Shown here: piece after piece, positions 12,501-24,776 of the stretch
How the letters are laid out: each line of letters begins with the position of its first letter
Position numbering within the stretch: position 1 is the stretch's first letter
NCBI GenBank assembly: GCA_020002185.1
Contig: CM034543.1
Span: 26,538,407-26,602,406 of the forward strand
Direction: 5' to 3'
Length of the DNA: 64,000 nucleotides
DNA from: Paraescarpia echinospica
Lineage: Eukaryota; Annelida; Polychaeta; Sabellida; Siboglinidae
The notes under the pieces: model-generated
Seen by the model: only the letters and a program-made list of their open reading frames with translations
Told to the model about the DNA's origin: nothing
Database searches by the model: none
Program-made: the position numbers and the translations under genes

Positions 12501-12895
12501 GCAATTATATCAAATACTATATCAGAAGCATGAATGTAGCTCTCAATTTGTTTGAAATTTGCATTTAGACTTCTTGCATTGAAGTGAATTAATTTAAAAC
12601 GTTGTTTATCATTAATATTATTGGAGATACCTCTCCGTCGTGGATTTGAATAATATTTACAAGGTGAATTATCCTTAAAAAAGTTATTATTGGGATCAAT
12701 TATTGGACCAGGCTCATGTTCATTGTCTTCTTGGAGTTTAAATACATTTAGATTAACATTATGTCCTAATAAATCAACATCATCTGTCAGGCTAAGATCA
12801 TGTTGTAGTATATTCTCACCATTATTGGCATTACATACTGGATTTATATCCACATCATATGTTGGATTTATATCCCTGTTATTGTTGTCAGTCAT
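9574..12895 (-). pseudogene. LINE ORF2: APE-like endonuclease plus reverse transcriptase, frameshifted
   Basis: ORF2 starts at the ATG at 12895, three bases after the ORF1 stop. The N-terminal part (12895-12425) has F-N-A-R-S-L-N and A-L-S-E-T-W, the first blocks of an APE endonuclease. The 12325-11948 segment, in another frame, has C-I-Y-R-K-P-G, G-D-F-N-V-D and S-D-I-T-D-H-F-P-I, the catalytic Asp/His blocks. The 11577-11107 segment is a linker and early RT. The 11114-10506 segment has Q-Y-G-F-R, V-F-V-D-L-K-K-A-F-D-T-V, G-V-P-Q-G-S-V-L-G-P and F-A-D-D-T. The last segment (10347-9574) contains the C-terminal domain, interrupted by a 57-bp in-frame array. At least three frame changes make it non-functional. 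Confidence 0.85.
10061..10345 (-). repeat. Five in-frame 57-bp tandem repeats inside LINE ORF2
   Basis: Units start at 10061, 10118, 10175, 10232 and 10289, exactly 57 bp apart. Each encodes 19 residues (the unit R-I-A-G-V-M-Y-K-A-S-H-I-L-G-T-N-R-L-S with few changes). A LINE normally has one copy of this segment, just before the L-T-L-Y-Y-S-L helix. Confidence 0.95.
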
Positions 12896-12898
12896 TGT

Positions 12899-13603
12899 TT
12901 ATAGTTTGTTGAAGTCAGCGTGTCCACGGATTTGAATTGGAGAGGATGTTTCTGTTTTCTTGACGTAGATGATGCTGTTTGTTGTCCATGTGCTGTGGAT
13001 TTTCTCGTCTCTGCGGAGTGTGCGGGCGGGGAGGAAGAGTTCGTTGTTCAGACGTGAGAGATGGTCATTTAGATACACGTTCGTTCCTTTCAGCGACTTT
13101 CTGTTTTGCATGACTTCTGTTCGTTTCTCGGTGGTCAGGAACTGGACGATAATGGGGGTTGTTCAGTCTCGGCGTTGGGGTAGGTCGTGTATCGCTTTGA
13201 TTTCCACCTCCGGAATGTCGACGTGTAACTTGTCATGAGCGAACGTAATGAACTTCTATTTCATTGTTGTAATCTCCCCACTCGATTGTTCGGCTGAGGT
13301 GGTCGTTCTGGTGTTTGGTCGAGATGCGGCAGTGTGGGCGAAAGAGTGGAGATTTAGGCCGGTCACTGTGACGTTCTTTTTCTTCGAGTGCTGCTCGAGG
13401 TTGTTCACGGCCGTTTCTAGGGTTTCTACACGAGTGCTCAGTTGACTTATCTGTTCATCTTTTGCTTTCAGCATCTGCATGAGGTCGGCCAGTTGTCTTT
13501 CATATTTTGCTATGGTTATTTTCACATCGTCAAAGTGTTTACATAAGTGGTTAAGTGATTGTTTAATCTCGGAAATATCACAGTCGATGTGTTTCGGCGC
13601 CAT
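12899..13603 (-). pseudogene. LINE ORF1, coiled coil and RNA-binding type, with two in-frame stops
   Basis: The ATG at 13603 opens a frame of 235 codons that runs to TAA at 12899. Residues about 10-70 form heptads (L-N-H-L...L-A-D-L-M-Q-M-L...V-E-T-L-E-T-A-V), a likely trimerising coiled coil. S-K-K-K-N-V-T-V-T-G-L follows, as at the start of the RRM-like domain of LINE ORF1 proteins. The C-terminal part has L-K-G-T-N-V-Y-L-N-D and I-H-S-T-W-T, typical of the ORF1 C-terminal domain. A TAG near 13246 and a TGA near 13157 interrupt an otherwise unbroken frame. Intact, it would bind element RNA as a chaperone. Confidence 0.8.
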
Positions 13604-13901
13604 CTTGATTCATATTCCACTTACAATGGAGCTATTCAGTTATACAATAATAATATACTTAATTTGTTATAGCGCCAGATCCACTATTGTTCGTTACGTA
13701 CAGTTGTCAAAACAGAAGATTCACAAAACACTGACAGTCATGTCGCAGGTTTATAAGAAACACACACATTGGTCATAATCTATAATATAATTCACAGATC
13801 AAATCTCTTTCGTAGAAAGTCGATAATGATGTCCTTGGGCGTCCGCGGGGGGACTTGACCATTGGTTGGAGTGTTTGTGGGTGGGGGGATGGTGTGAAGG
13901 A

Positions 13902-15066
<1,165 letters not shown>

Positions 15067-15108
15067 AGTGGCGGCATGTAACGAAGTACAAATACTTCGT
15101 TACAATAC
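15067..15108. mobile_element. Possible hAT-like left terminus
   Basis: CAGTGGCGGCATGTAACGAA begins with CAGTG, a frequent hAT terminus. It is followed by GAAGTACAAATACTTCGTTAC subterminal palindromic steps. The same kind of sequence (TACTT, AAGTA, GTTAC) continues after the TTAA element at 18,229-18,356 and recurs at 24,610-24,775. This reading is an inference from terminal composition only; no transposase was found. Confidence 0.35.
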
Positions 15109-15112
15109 TTAA

Positions 15113-18100
15113 AGGTGACATGAACATAAATTTGCTATTTTAACCATATAAATAACATATTAACATGGTGCTATTTAGACAGGTGGAATGCCTGACAGGT
15201 TCCTTAGTTAATACATACACGCAGTTTAATGTGTAAAACTCAGCCTATCTGACCGATTTCCGAATGAAATCCCGAATGAAATAGTGTGACCGATTGCCGC
15301 TTGGTAAAGAACTGTGACGTAATATGTGCCATAGCCCAAATCTGTCTCACCACTGGAAACATGGAAGACATGGCGTAAGATTCTTGTGATTCGGATTTGG
15401 AGAGTTGTGTCGCAAATGTGAGGACTTGTAGCATGTAGGACTGTTGCCGCATACAGCGATGCACCATTGGCAATAGACGTCACTCAGGAAAGTTTATGAC
15501 ATGTACGATGATGACAACGACGATGTAAAAAGGAACATTTTGAGATTGTTGTTGTCGCCGGTGACAAACGACAATTTCAGATTCACGGACCAAACATCGA
15601 ATTTTATTGGAAACAGACAATACATTTACGACACTATACATAATCACACGGATTATTTTCAATGTCAAATATAACGTCTACACGTATAACTGTATAATAT
15701 TGTAATAGTATCAATATGATACACGCAACTGACAGAAGTGTGCAAGCCAGCCATTCACTGATTCAGTGATTTCACCGACACTGTCGCTGTCAGTGTCATT
15801 GAGTGATTCGGAGATTTCACTTACTTCCGACGACAAGGCGGCTCTATTTAAAAAAAAACTAAATAATTTGGTTGGGCTGCTGCGATGATGTCATTCAGAG
15901 ATGATAAAGCTACCCCATGTTCGGCAACAGGAATCTATATTCGTCACAATAGCCGCAGTGCAACGTGTATTTTGACAAGCGGGACCGACATGCTCGAGTC
16001 GACATTTCGCCGCTGACAGCTCCGGGAGCAGGCATTGCTTTTGTCCGACTGTTATTTGTGTATGTTCATAATCCGTAGTACACTTGTGAAAATATCCAAT
16101 CTCTGTAATTAGTCACACCGATTTGCTCATCGATGGCTATATCTATCAAAATAGGTTCGTAAATGTGCTAGGTTGTTTACAAGTCACATTTTAATGTGAT
16201 GATTTACGTAAAAAATCCCAAATATACATGATGTCAGTGCAATTACAATTGTTCAAGAACATTTTCTCAAAAGACCCACACCACGATTTTGCATACCAGC
16301 TATACATCATGATAATGAATGATGGAACAGAATTAGAGGTAATTTCAAATGTTTGTTGACTTACATGACTACAATATCATTCATAGAATTGTGTAAACAC
16401 AACAGCTTTTTTACTATACAATATATACAAGCTATTTTGCAATATAGCAGTCCAATGACTGAGGCATGCAATATTAAGCATGTTGTAATTTTCCATTTAA
16501 TTTTCTTGTTGATACATAATCATGTATGCTTGACTGCTTTCTCACAGCAAGTCTCCTAATTCCTATTCAGCTCTATCTGATGCACCGTGTTATATGCACA
16601 ATGGAGAATGTGAAAGGGTTCACATGTAAGAGTTGAAGACGATAGTGTTTCCTCATCCCTTGATTTGTCAGCAATAGCAATACTGAAATACAAACCAACT
16701 ATACATCAGTAATAAAAACAGATAACTTTATCTATTTGTTGGTATTACTAAGATCTGAGCACACAGAGGTATACTACATACTAATTGTTGTTGGATTGAA
16801 ATAAGTATCCCCTTACCGTACTAATACATAATTAAAATAAATATATCTTAATATTATTTGATAGTTTAATTGCAGCGCAGAAAGTAACTATTCAGTGTAC
16901 AGTTCTATTGCACCTTGTTATTTATGTAATTACGACGATGTAGTGAATATAGTCAAAACATATATTCCCGTAACAATTTTACACTGAATGATGACATGCC
17001 AACCAGGTTTATTAAGAATGGTAGCTGCCAGTTCAACATAGACATTTGAAGGAGTCGGACGGAAGAAAAAACGACACAATACAATACAGAGGTGCCACGG
17101 AATTAAGCATTGCCATTGGACGCGATGTTATGACACGCAAAGTTCTACACGTTTATAATATACCCACAGTCCAAATATCAAACAAAACAAGAAGTAACAG
17201 TCCAGGTTATAGAAAATATAAATACCCAACAACAGGTCAAATGTTATATTGTATACACGCTAGAAAGACATGTTCACGAACTGCCAAGCCAGTAATTAAC
17301 AACAGTCGAGCCGTTGAGTTGAACGACATTCTTTGAAGCGAAGGCGAAGTGCTCAGCTTCAGTTAACGAACGGTCCCTTTCTATTCTTGGCAATCTTGTT
17401 AAATCTTGTATTCACATATGTGCGCTCCAAAAACTGAGAGTTCATTGCTGGTACAGAAATATTCTAAGTAATTTTGTATACGGTTAACAACGTATAACAT
17501 ATCTATGAAATAAAACTGATAAATACAAATGAGATGTAGCAAATAAATCGCAGTTACGCCTACGTTTTGTTACTCTTCTTGGATTTGGCTTACCTCGACT
17601 AAAAACCAAGTCGCTTCGTCTTCGCAGCTCGCTTCGTTGTTTTGGGGACGTCAAGCTTCGTCTCTTTTGGTGGTTCTCTTGACAATAGTCAGGATGATGG
17701 GTAATGTCACTGGTACTTGTATTATTCGAATTCACAAACTACCGTATCCTTCACGAAACAACTACTGTCAACATGATCACACTGACAAAGGCGTAGCAGA
17801 CGCGAGTCTAACTTTCAAGTTGCGATATCGATGGCGATGAGATGGTCATCAAATTCAGTCGATTTATCTGTTTATAATCTTCTCAGTTCTTGTCTTTGGC
17901 GTTCGATCGAAAACAAACAACTCTTCGACGAAACATTTCCAAAGCTATCATTCAATATACAATGACTGGTTGTCATTAATCGAAGACAACAGTGCGGCAA
18001 CCGCTGAATAACATGGACAACTTCGATCAGCCGCCAGTTTCTATGACACATATGACGTCACACTCACGGAAACTCCCGAATTTCACAGGCGGTGTGTGAG

Positions 18101-18224
18101 GAAGCATTCTTATTTGCGTGATTTTATGAAAACAAATTTTTTAAATTTTTGTTGGACTACATGACTCTTATTTTATATATATTCTATTTACTATAGCGTT
18201 TATTTCAACCTGTTTATGTCACCT
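15113..18224. mobile_element. TTAA-flanked transposon with AGGTGACAT termini, non-autonomous or degenerate
   Basis: TTAA at 15109-15112 is followed by AGGTGACATGAACATAAA. The other side ends with TGTTTATGTCACCT at 18,211-18,224 followed by TTAA at 18225-18228. The inverted ends agree for about 14 positions with one mismatch. TTAA duplication is typical of piggyBac and Kolobok superfamilies. Internal open frames (15226-15483 on minus, 17046-17336 on plus) show no transposase domain, so I treat the 3.1-kb element as non-autonomous or decayed. The flanks on either side join into continuous AAGTAC-rich sequence, as expected for an insertion. Confidence 0.6.
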
Positions 18225-18356
18225 TTAAGTACTTTTTTCAAGTAATCGGCATGTAACGAAGTTCATTTTTAATAAAGTACTTTTACTTGTTACGAAGTAG
18301 TTATATCAAAAGTAACAATACGTTTTATTCGTTACTTTCGGTTATATCTTCGTTAC

Positions 18357-18517
18357 TTGACAATTACGCTACATTATTAATGTTAACTTGTTCTATTCTC
18401 ATCGCCTCTATGGTTCGTTCTTATTAAGTGCACCGCACATATCCGTGTTCGTTCTTTTTCACTGCACCGCACATCAGCATTAAACGTTCAAAACCATCGC
18501 TGTCTCATTCTTTAGAT
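18357..18517 (+). repeat. 5' LTR of the Gypsy-type element
   Basis: 161 bp, matching the 3' LTR at 23429-23580 almost base for base except for a 9-bp insertion (CGTTCAAAA) and a terminal change. It begins TTGACAATTACG. The 5-bp sequence GTTAC precedes it and also follows the 3' LTR, a target-site duplication. Unusually short for an LTR. Confidence 0.88.
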
Positions 18518-18776
18518 TGCGCGGTGCACTGAAAGGTATATTTATCAGATAGTACTGATATGTATCGTACGCATATTCCACTAATCGGCAGTAGTGAAAA
18601 GATACTACAGTTCTTGCCGTAGAAACAACGAAACCGCGAATAGTTCTGTTTGTGAGCGATAATATAGTGTTTAGAATGCTCGTAATGAACGAAACACTGC
18701 TACACATACACACAGTACTACAGACGGAGGCTCTACCAAGATTGTAGTTAAACAAACATACTCAAACTACATCATC

Positions 18777-21150
18777 GTGGCCAATGTGGAAATACGATGC
18801 ACATACACAGACTGTGATTACAAGACTGAAAAACTACCGGTCGAGTATGCCATGCAGCTTCTGGCCATACACAACACGTCGGAGCACGATGCAGTGCCGC
18901 CGTCCACCCAAGCCACCGCCCCCAAAAAAGCGAAGGCAGACCGCCCGCCCATTGACATGGGCATCACGACAGAGCGGTGGGTATACTTCCAGAAAAGGTG
19001 GAATACGTACAAGATTGCAACAGGCCTCACCGGAGCGGACATACAATGTCAACTTATGGACACCTGCAGTGAGCAGCTCCGCTACGCCATGTTTCAGGAC
19101 AACAACGACATCGAGCAACAGCCAGAAAAAAGATATTCTCGAATCCATACACAGGCTAGCCGTCAAAGCCGAAAACGTTATGGTGTCCAGGGTCGCGCTC
19201 AACAACCTTCAACAGCAGGCTGATGAGGGAATCAGAAACTTTACTGCCCGGGTGAAAGGTCAAGCAGATCTGTGCCAGTTCACAATAAAATGCACGTGTA
19301 CAAAAGAAGTGCGATACACCGACGATATGGTACGTGACGTGATCATCCGGGGACTGTATGATCAGGACACACAACGCGAGGTCCTCGGCATGCAGGAACA
19401 GGACATGGAACTCGACGCCTTGATCAAACTACTGGAGGCCAAGAAGATCGGCAAGAAGACACAGGCCTCCATCCTCGGCGATACAGGCGCCGGCATATCC
19501 AGGTACAAAAGGGACAAGAACCCATCGCAAATCGACAACCAGAACAGGCATTTTAAATGTCACTACTGCGGTAGAACCGGCCACGGAACTAATACAAATA
19601 CGTGCAACAAATGCTCATTGACAGGGCATTTCTCTGCCGTATGCCGCAAACAGACGCCTCGAAAGTCGGACAAGATCGACAAACCGGGTTCGCCGCCCAA
19701 GTCCGGCAACATGGAGATGAAAACGCTGAAATTAGACGACACCGAGGGCGCTGCAGACCGATCCATGCCCTCCGTGTACGAAGAGATGTGCGAGGCGAAG
19801 GACTCACACTATTGCGATACTCGAGCCGGCCGGGCTCGTGCCGGCAGCTCACAACCTTCCGGCACTCGATCTGGCAGTCGTGCTGGCGGTCGGGAAAACA
19901 ACGGGGAAACTGACGACATCGAGGAGATCGGCCTCGTCACCAGCATCGCCAGCCGCGGCAGCAACAAGTGTGGCAAGGAAGTCGTCATCGAATCGCAACA
20001 ATTCAACAGACTCCGTGGTTGGATCGAGAGGCCAGTCAAAGGCCAGCCCACAGTCACACTGCAGGCCCGTGTTGTGCCATCAGACTATGCCCACTTTGGC
20101 TATCACTTCAGTAAACCGGCACGCACCTGTCAACTGCGGGTCATTACTGACACTGGCTGCCAGTCGACCATCATCAACACGGAACAGGTCCACAACATGG
20201 GGTACAAGAAGAGCGACCTCATTCCCACCCGACTTCGGATGCAGGCCATAGACACCAACCCCATCGAAATCATCGGGGCAATCATTCTCCGCTTGTCAGG
20301 ATTGGACCGTAATGGAAACTCGCACGAGACAACCCATATCTGCTACGTCTCTAACAAGATCAAGGGAATGTACCTAAGCGAACATGGGTGCAAACAGCTT
20401 GGGATCATACCGGAATCCTTCCCATCAGTTGGCGCTGTCGAAACAAACAACGATGCCGCAGCCAGCTCATCTATGCCACCACCATCCACCAGGGACAACT
20501 GCAATTGCCCGGGGCGAACGATGCCTCCGCCACTGCCCACGTCCATCCCATTCCCTCCTACAGAAAACAACAGAGGGAAACTTGAGGAGTGGATTAAAGA
20601 CTACTACAAAGGCAGTACTTTCAACACATGCGAGCATCAACCCCTCCCCCTCATGGAGGGACCACCAGTCCGCATCATGGTCAACTCGAACGCCTCTGTC
20701 ACCATTCACACACCTATATCGGTTCCTCTATACTGGCAGGAACAGGTCAAGGCCGACATGGACAGAGACATCGCACTCGGCGTCATCGAGCCTGTTCCTG
20801 TAGGTGAACCAATAACATGGTGCAGCAGGATGGTCATCACCAGAAAAAAGAGCGGGGGGCCTCGACGCTGCGTAGACTACCAGGCCCTCAACAAGTTCTG
20901 CAGCAGAGAAACACATCACACCATGAGCCCGTTTCATCAAGCGACGCTCTTCCCGGCAAACATGAAAAAGACTGTTACCGACGCTTGGAACGGCTACCAC
21001 TCAGTCCCCATCCACGAGGAAGACCGTCACTACACCACATTCATCACCCCATGGGGCCGATACAGGTACAAGACCCTGCCCCAGGGGTTTGTCGCCGCCG
21101 GAGACGGCTACACTCGACGAAATTGTTGCCGACATCCCGAACAAAACTAA
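18777..21150 (+). pseudogene. Gypsy gag-protease-RT (N-terminal part), frameshifted
   Basis: The gag N-terminus reads in the frame open from 18777 to 19223. It then has to shift near 19,125 into the frame that continues to 21150. A conserved-looking ATG is not obvious in the first frame, so the start is uncertain. Two zinc knuckles occur around 19,555-19,650: a variant C-H-Y-C...G-H...C, then a regular C-N-K-C-S-L-T-G-H-F-S-A-V-C. The protease active site is D-T-G-C near 20,150. RT begins with W-C-S-R-M-V-I-T-R-K-K and has R-R-C-V-D-Y-Q-A-L-N, P-W-G-R-Y-R-Y and L-P-Q-G-F. The frame is lost at about 21,110 by a small deletion just before the catalytic block. The product would package element RNA and, after cleavage, copy it. 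Confidence 0.87.
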
Positions 21151-21910
21151 GTGCATCGACGACGTAGGCATATGGGCCCCGACAATCGAGGAAGCATTTT
21201 TCCAAACCTGCAACTGGATGGATATATGCGGACGACACGGTATCACTCAGAACCCGGAAAAATTCCACTTCGCGGAAGACACGGTTGAGTTCGTCGGATT
21301 TGAGATAACGAAAACAAACATCCGGCCCAGCGACACATTCATTCGCGCGATCCAGGACTTCCCAACACCGCGGAACATCACCGACATAAGGTCGCTGTTT
21401 GGAATGATTAACCAGGTCAGTTACTGTCAATCGTCGTCCGAAGAACTACGCCCATTTCGCGAACTTCTGTCACCCTCAACCCCGTTCTACTGGGACGAGA
21501 CCTTGGATGCTGCCCTTGCACACGCCAAGAGCGAGATCATCAAGACCATCGCCGAGGGGGTCAAGATCTTTGACAAAAGACGAAAAACTTGCTTGTCCAC
21601 CGACTGGTGCAAGTACGGCATCGGGTTCTCCCTTGGACAGAAACATTGCTCCTGTCCATCCGAGGAACCATGGTGCTGCAACACCGGCTGGAAACTGACG
21701 TTCGCCAGCAATCGGTATACACACAACGCAGAGGAGAACTATGCCCCTGTAGAAGGCGAGGCCTTGGCCGTCGCCTGGGCACTCGACAAAGCCAGGCACT
21801 TCGTCCTGGGCTGTAACGACCTCATCGTTGCCACCGACCACAAGCCCCTCCTCAAAGTGTTGGGGGACCGGAAGATGGAGGACATAAAAACCCGCGCCTC
21901 TACAACCTGA
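21089..21910 (+). pseudogene. Gypsy RT catalytic part and RNase H
   Basis: This segment continues the RT in a new frame after the lesion at 21,110. The catalytic block reads K-C-I-D-D-V-G-I-W, with Ile where most Gypsy RTs have Leu/Val and Cys in place of Tyr. F-V-G-F-E-I and the T-D-I-R-S-L-F-G connection follow. RNase H blocks are S-T-D-W-C-K-Y-G-I-G, the E-G-E-A-L-A-V-A-W-A-L motif and A-T-D-H-K-P-L. The frame ends at 21,910 by another frameshift: the next frame (K-E-K-T-L-P-F-Q-F, V-P-G-K-R-H-F-T-A-D) continues the RNase H end without an initiator. Confidence 0.88.
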
Positions 21911-22115
21911 AAGAGAAAACACTACCGTTCCAATTCAGGATCACCCACGTACCTGGTAAACGCCACTTCACCGCTGACAGCCTGTCCAGATACGCCTCTG
22001 GAGACCCCAATCCTAACAAGATGGACCTACCAGATGATGCACATGCTGGCTGGCTATTCATCGGTACCGTTCATCGGTACCGGCTGAACTTTGGTGGTAC
22101 CAGGGGCTGCGCCGC

Positions 22116-23364
22116 ATGGGCAACGAGGGGAATTTCAGTCACGAGGTTGACGCACAGGAGGAACACCTAACATTCGGAGCCATGACCACACTATCGTCCA
22201 TCGAATCGGTCACGTGGGACAGCGTCAGAGAACAGACCACCAGCTACCCCACCATGCGACAGTTGCACGACACGATCCTAGTAGGCTTCCCGGAAGACAG
22301 CAGGCACATGCCAGAACTCATCCGGATCTATCATCAGTACAGGGCCGACCTCTCCATCACGGCGGGCGTAATACTGTACCAGGACAGAATCATTATCCCG
22401 CCATCACTCCGCGACCAGGTCCTGGAAACACTACACGCCGCCCACCAAGGTGTGACGTCCATGAACGCCAAAGCGAAAGCATCGATTTTCTGGCCGGGAA
22501 TCACGATTCAGATCCAAGAGCTGCGCAATAACTGTCAGGCGTGCCACAGAATTGCTCCCAGCAACCCCAACCCGCCTCCCACACCCTCACCCGACCCAGT
22601 CTCCAGATGTTGTGCGCCGATTACTTATGTTACAGCGGCCACAATTACCTCGTCATCGTTGACAGATACTCGGGTTGGCCCTACGTGCCAAGGAGGTGGA
22701 AGCCCTCCTACCCCACACTAAGAAACTGCCTCCTCTGAAAGTGGAGAACAGCGTCCGCATCCAGAACCAGACTGGGAATGCGCCACGACGCTGGGACAAG
22801 TCTGGACAAGTCATCGAGGTACGGCAACACGACCAGTACGCCATCAAAGTCCACGGGTCTGGCAGAGTCACCCTTCGCAACCGCCAATTTCTACGGCGCT
22901 ACGTCCCGTACGTGGATAAGCCATGCCCACGCCGTATCACGGATGACATCCCCAACAAGTCCGCTGACATAGGGAGACTGCCCCTATCCCTACTTCCCAT
23001 GGAGGACCTGACACATGAGATCTCCACACCACTCGGCAGCGACGCCAATCGCTCGCCGCCGACCCCGGACACGGCAATGTTCAGAAAGTCGCAGAGCACA
23101 CCAGTGCGCCGACAAGACATACGCCCCAACCCGCACAGCCTCCACTTTGAGCCCGACATAGGGAATGAAGATACTCCGGTGGCCTCACCAAGATCGTCCG
23201 CCGATGAACCGCCATCCGCGGGACCGAACCGGGAAACTGCACCGCAACAGAAGCTCGCATCGCCGCCACCGTCAGTACCAAACACTATGTTCCGAGCGGA
23301 CAGACCAAGGCGGCAGACACGCTTGCCGACCCGTTTCAAGGACTATGTGGTCGGTAACGAGTGA
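22116..23364 (+). pseudogene. Gypsy integrase with catalytic core deleted
   Basis: The zinc-binding HHCC segment is present around 22,435-22,550 (H-A-A-H-Q-G...C-Q-A-C-H). The core begins with A-D-Y and Y-L-V-I-V-D-R-Y-S-G-W-P near 22,615-22,680. The sequence then jumps straight to P-P-L-K-V-E-N-S-V-R-I-Q, the C-terminal DNA-binding part. The second Asp and the Glu of the DDE triad and most of the core are missing, a deletion of several hundred bases relative to family length. The C-terminal frame (22675-23364) ends R-F-K-D-Y-V-V-G-N-E and a stop just before the polypurine tract. Confidence 0.85.
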
Positions 23365-23428
23365 TCGAACAGGGTACTCGAAGAGTTCATGCGTCTCTCG
23401 TCACAAGAACTCGGGGCGAGGGAGGACA

Positions 23429-23580
23429 TTGACAATTACGCTACATTATTAATGTTAACTTGTTCTATTCTCATCGCCTCTATGGTTCGTTCTTATTAAG
23501 TGCACCGCACATATCCGTGTTCGTTCTTTTTCACTGCACCGCACATCAGCATTAAACCATCGCTGTCTCATTCTTTAGAA
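23429..23580 (+). repeat. 3' LTR of the Gypsy-type element
   Basis: 152 bp, nearly identical to the 5' LTR without its 9-bp insertion. It is preceded by a purine-rich tract and followed by GTTAC, the target duplication. Confidence 0.88.
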
Positions 23581-23769
23581 GTTACAATATTTCCGTGTCT
23601 AGTCGCCAGGGGGATCCTATCGCCAATTTTACGGCCAGGTCGCAATCATATTTGCATACAAACCTCGCTTTGGGATAGCGCGTCAACGCTGACCTCTATA
23701 AATAAGAGATCATCGAGCGAGAAGTCGTTTGGAATGGTTTTAGTGAATGGATGTTACTATTTATATATT

Positions 23770-24065
23770 TATGTTACGAAAATATTGCGTCTTAGTGCAC
23801 TTTTAAAGTCCAAAGAGCGACCCGGTTTGCATCAACATACGCGGCAACATCATTTACTGCGGTAATGCACGGCCGCAGCGGCGCAGACTGGTACAAACCG
23901 GGTCGCTTTCATGGCGTCAAAAGTTCGCTAAGACGCAATATTTTCGTAACACAAATAAGCCTGGGATGATGTTGAATGGTGGGTCTAACGCACTAAGCTT
24001 TCAAATTTAGGCAAAAGTGTAGTTCCATCGATGAAACTGAGGTGGGTCCGGATACTAAACAAGTG
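23770..24065. mobile_element. MITE-like element, copy 1 of a family in the window
   Basis: Inverted arms: CGAAAATATTGCGTCTTAG at about 23,777 and its complement ending near 23,951. They enclose AAAGCGACCCGGTTTG in both orientations. Internal sequence GTTTGCATCAACAT...GCAGCGGCGCAGACTGGTAC and downstream GGAATGG...AACGCA...TTTAGGCA match the copy at 34,066-34,370. No coding capacity. Confidence 0.6.
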
Positions 24066-24609
24066 TCCATGTTCGTAACTATACTGCTATTATCTGTATT
24101 ATACTGCCTTTTACTGGGCATGACGGCTATGGTCCCTTTATTAGCTCTTAATGTAAACAGTGCCTTTTTCATAAAAAATCTGAAGAAACTTGTGAAACAG
24201 ATCCCTATTGTAACTTTCTACCACTTATTTATTTCATGCTATGCAACCAAATTGTTCGACAAATTGGTTTTAGTGAAATACTTGCAGTTTTCGTAAGAGT
24301 AAATATGGTGGCGAGTAAAAACTGCTATCGATAACTATCGTCCGGCGGTTATTATCCAGTGAAAGAGACGCTATTATTGTAAGTGTAGTTGGATGGCACG
24401 GTATTCTCGTAAGGTCATACCACGTCATACATGTATTTAGTGGAAAAATTTCGCGAGATCCAGGAGGACGATATTCGTAGATGAACAATAGTCGGCCACT
24501 ATAATTATATAACTTACTGTTGCATGGACTGTTATTGGGTTAAGGTTCGTGTAGAGTAAAGTAGTCTCGCATTTTGTGTGCCTGCTGTAATGTTGAAATT
24601 AAAACGTTG
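24066..24609. other. Non-coding stretch
   Basis: No gene recognised. An 84-codon open frame at 24042-24296 has hydrophobic residues but no homology I can name. Confidence 0.45.
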
Positions 24610-24776
24610 AATTGTATTTTTATTTTTACTCTTACTTCAAGTACTTTTGAAAGTTACTTTTACTTTTAACTCAAGAAGGTTTTTTCAATGTACTTTTATT
24701 TTTACTTAAGTAGTTTTGATGTGAGTTACTTGTATTTTTACTCAAATACAAAATAAAAGTAGTTCAGTCAACACTA
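24610..24776. mobile_element. Possible hAT-like right terminus (ACTTTT-rich subterminal repeats)
   Basis: Many TACTTTTA, ACTTAAGTA and ACTCAAATAC steps end in GTAGTTCAGTCAACACT. On the minus strand this reads AGTGTTGACTGAACTAC, similar in style to hAT ends beginning CAGTG. It may pair with the candidate left end at 15,067, with the TTAA and Gypsy elements nested between (inference). Confidence 0.35.

Larger units (their letters stand above)
9190..13620 (-). mobile_element. Near full-length two-ORF non-LTR retrotransposon, decayed
   Basis: In minus-strand order it holds ORF1 (13603-12899), three bases, then ORF2 with endonuclease and reverse transcriptase (12895-9574). An AT-rich 3' UTR follows and ends in a short (CTA)n tail at about 9196-9212. 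The 5' end lies near 13,620, close to a GA microsatellite at 13,902. At about 4.4 kb it is close to full length for this kind of LINE. Stops and frameshifts are scattered through both ORFs, so this copy is dead. I place it in the Jockey/CR1 group, with low confidence on the clade. Confidence 0.85.
18357..23580 (+). mobile_element. Gypsy-type LTR retrotransposon, internally deleted
   Basis: Two LTRs of 161 and 152 bp bound 5.2 kb. GTTAC repeats at 18352-18356 and 23581-23585 mark the insertion. The order gag (zinc knuckles), protease, reverse transcriptase, RNase H, integrase is that of Gypsy/Ty3 elements (order RT-RH before IN). A purine-rich tract (GGGGCGAGGGAGGA) at about 23413-23426 directly precedes the 3' LTR and is the probable polypurine tract. 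At least two frameshifts and a large integrase deletion make this copy defective. The near-identical LTRs suggest a fairly recent insertion. It sits in the AAGTAC-rich sequence that also holds the TTAA element. Confidence 0.9.
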
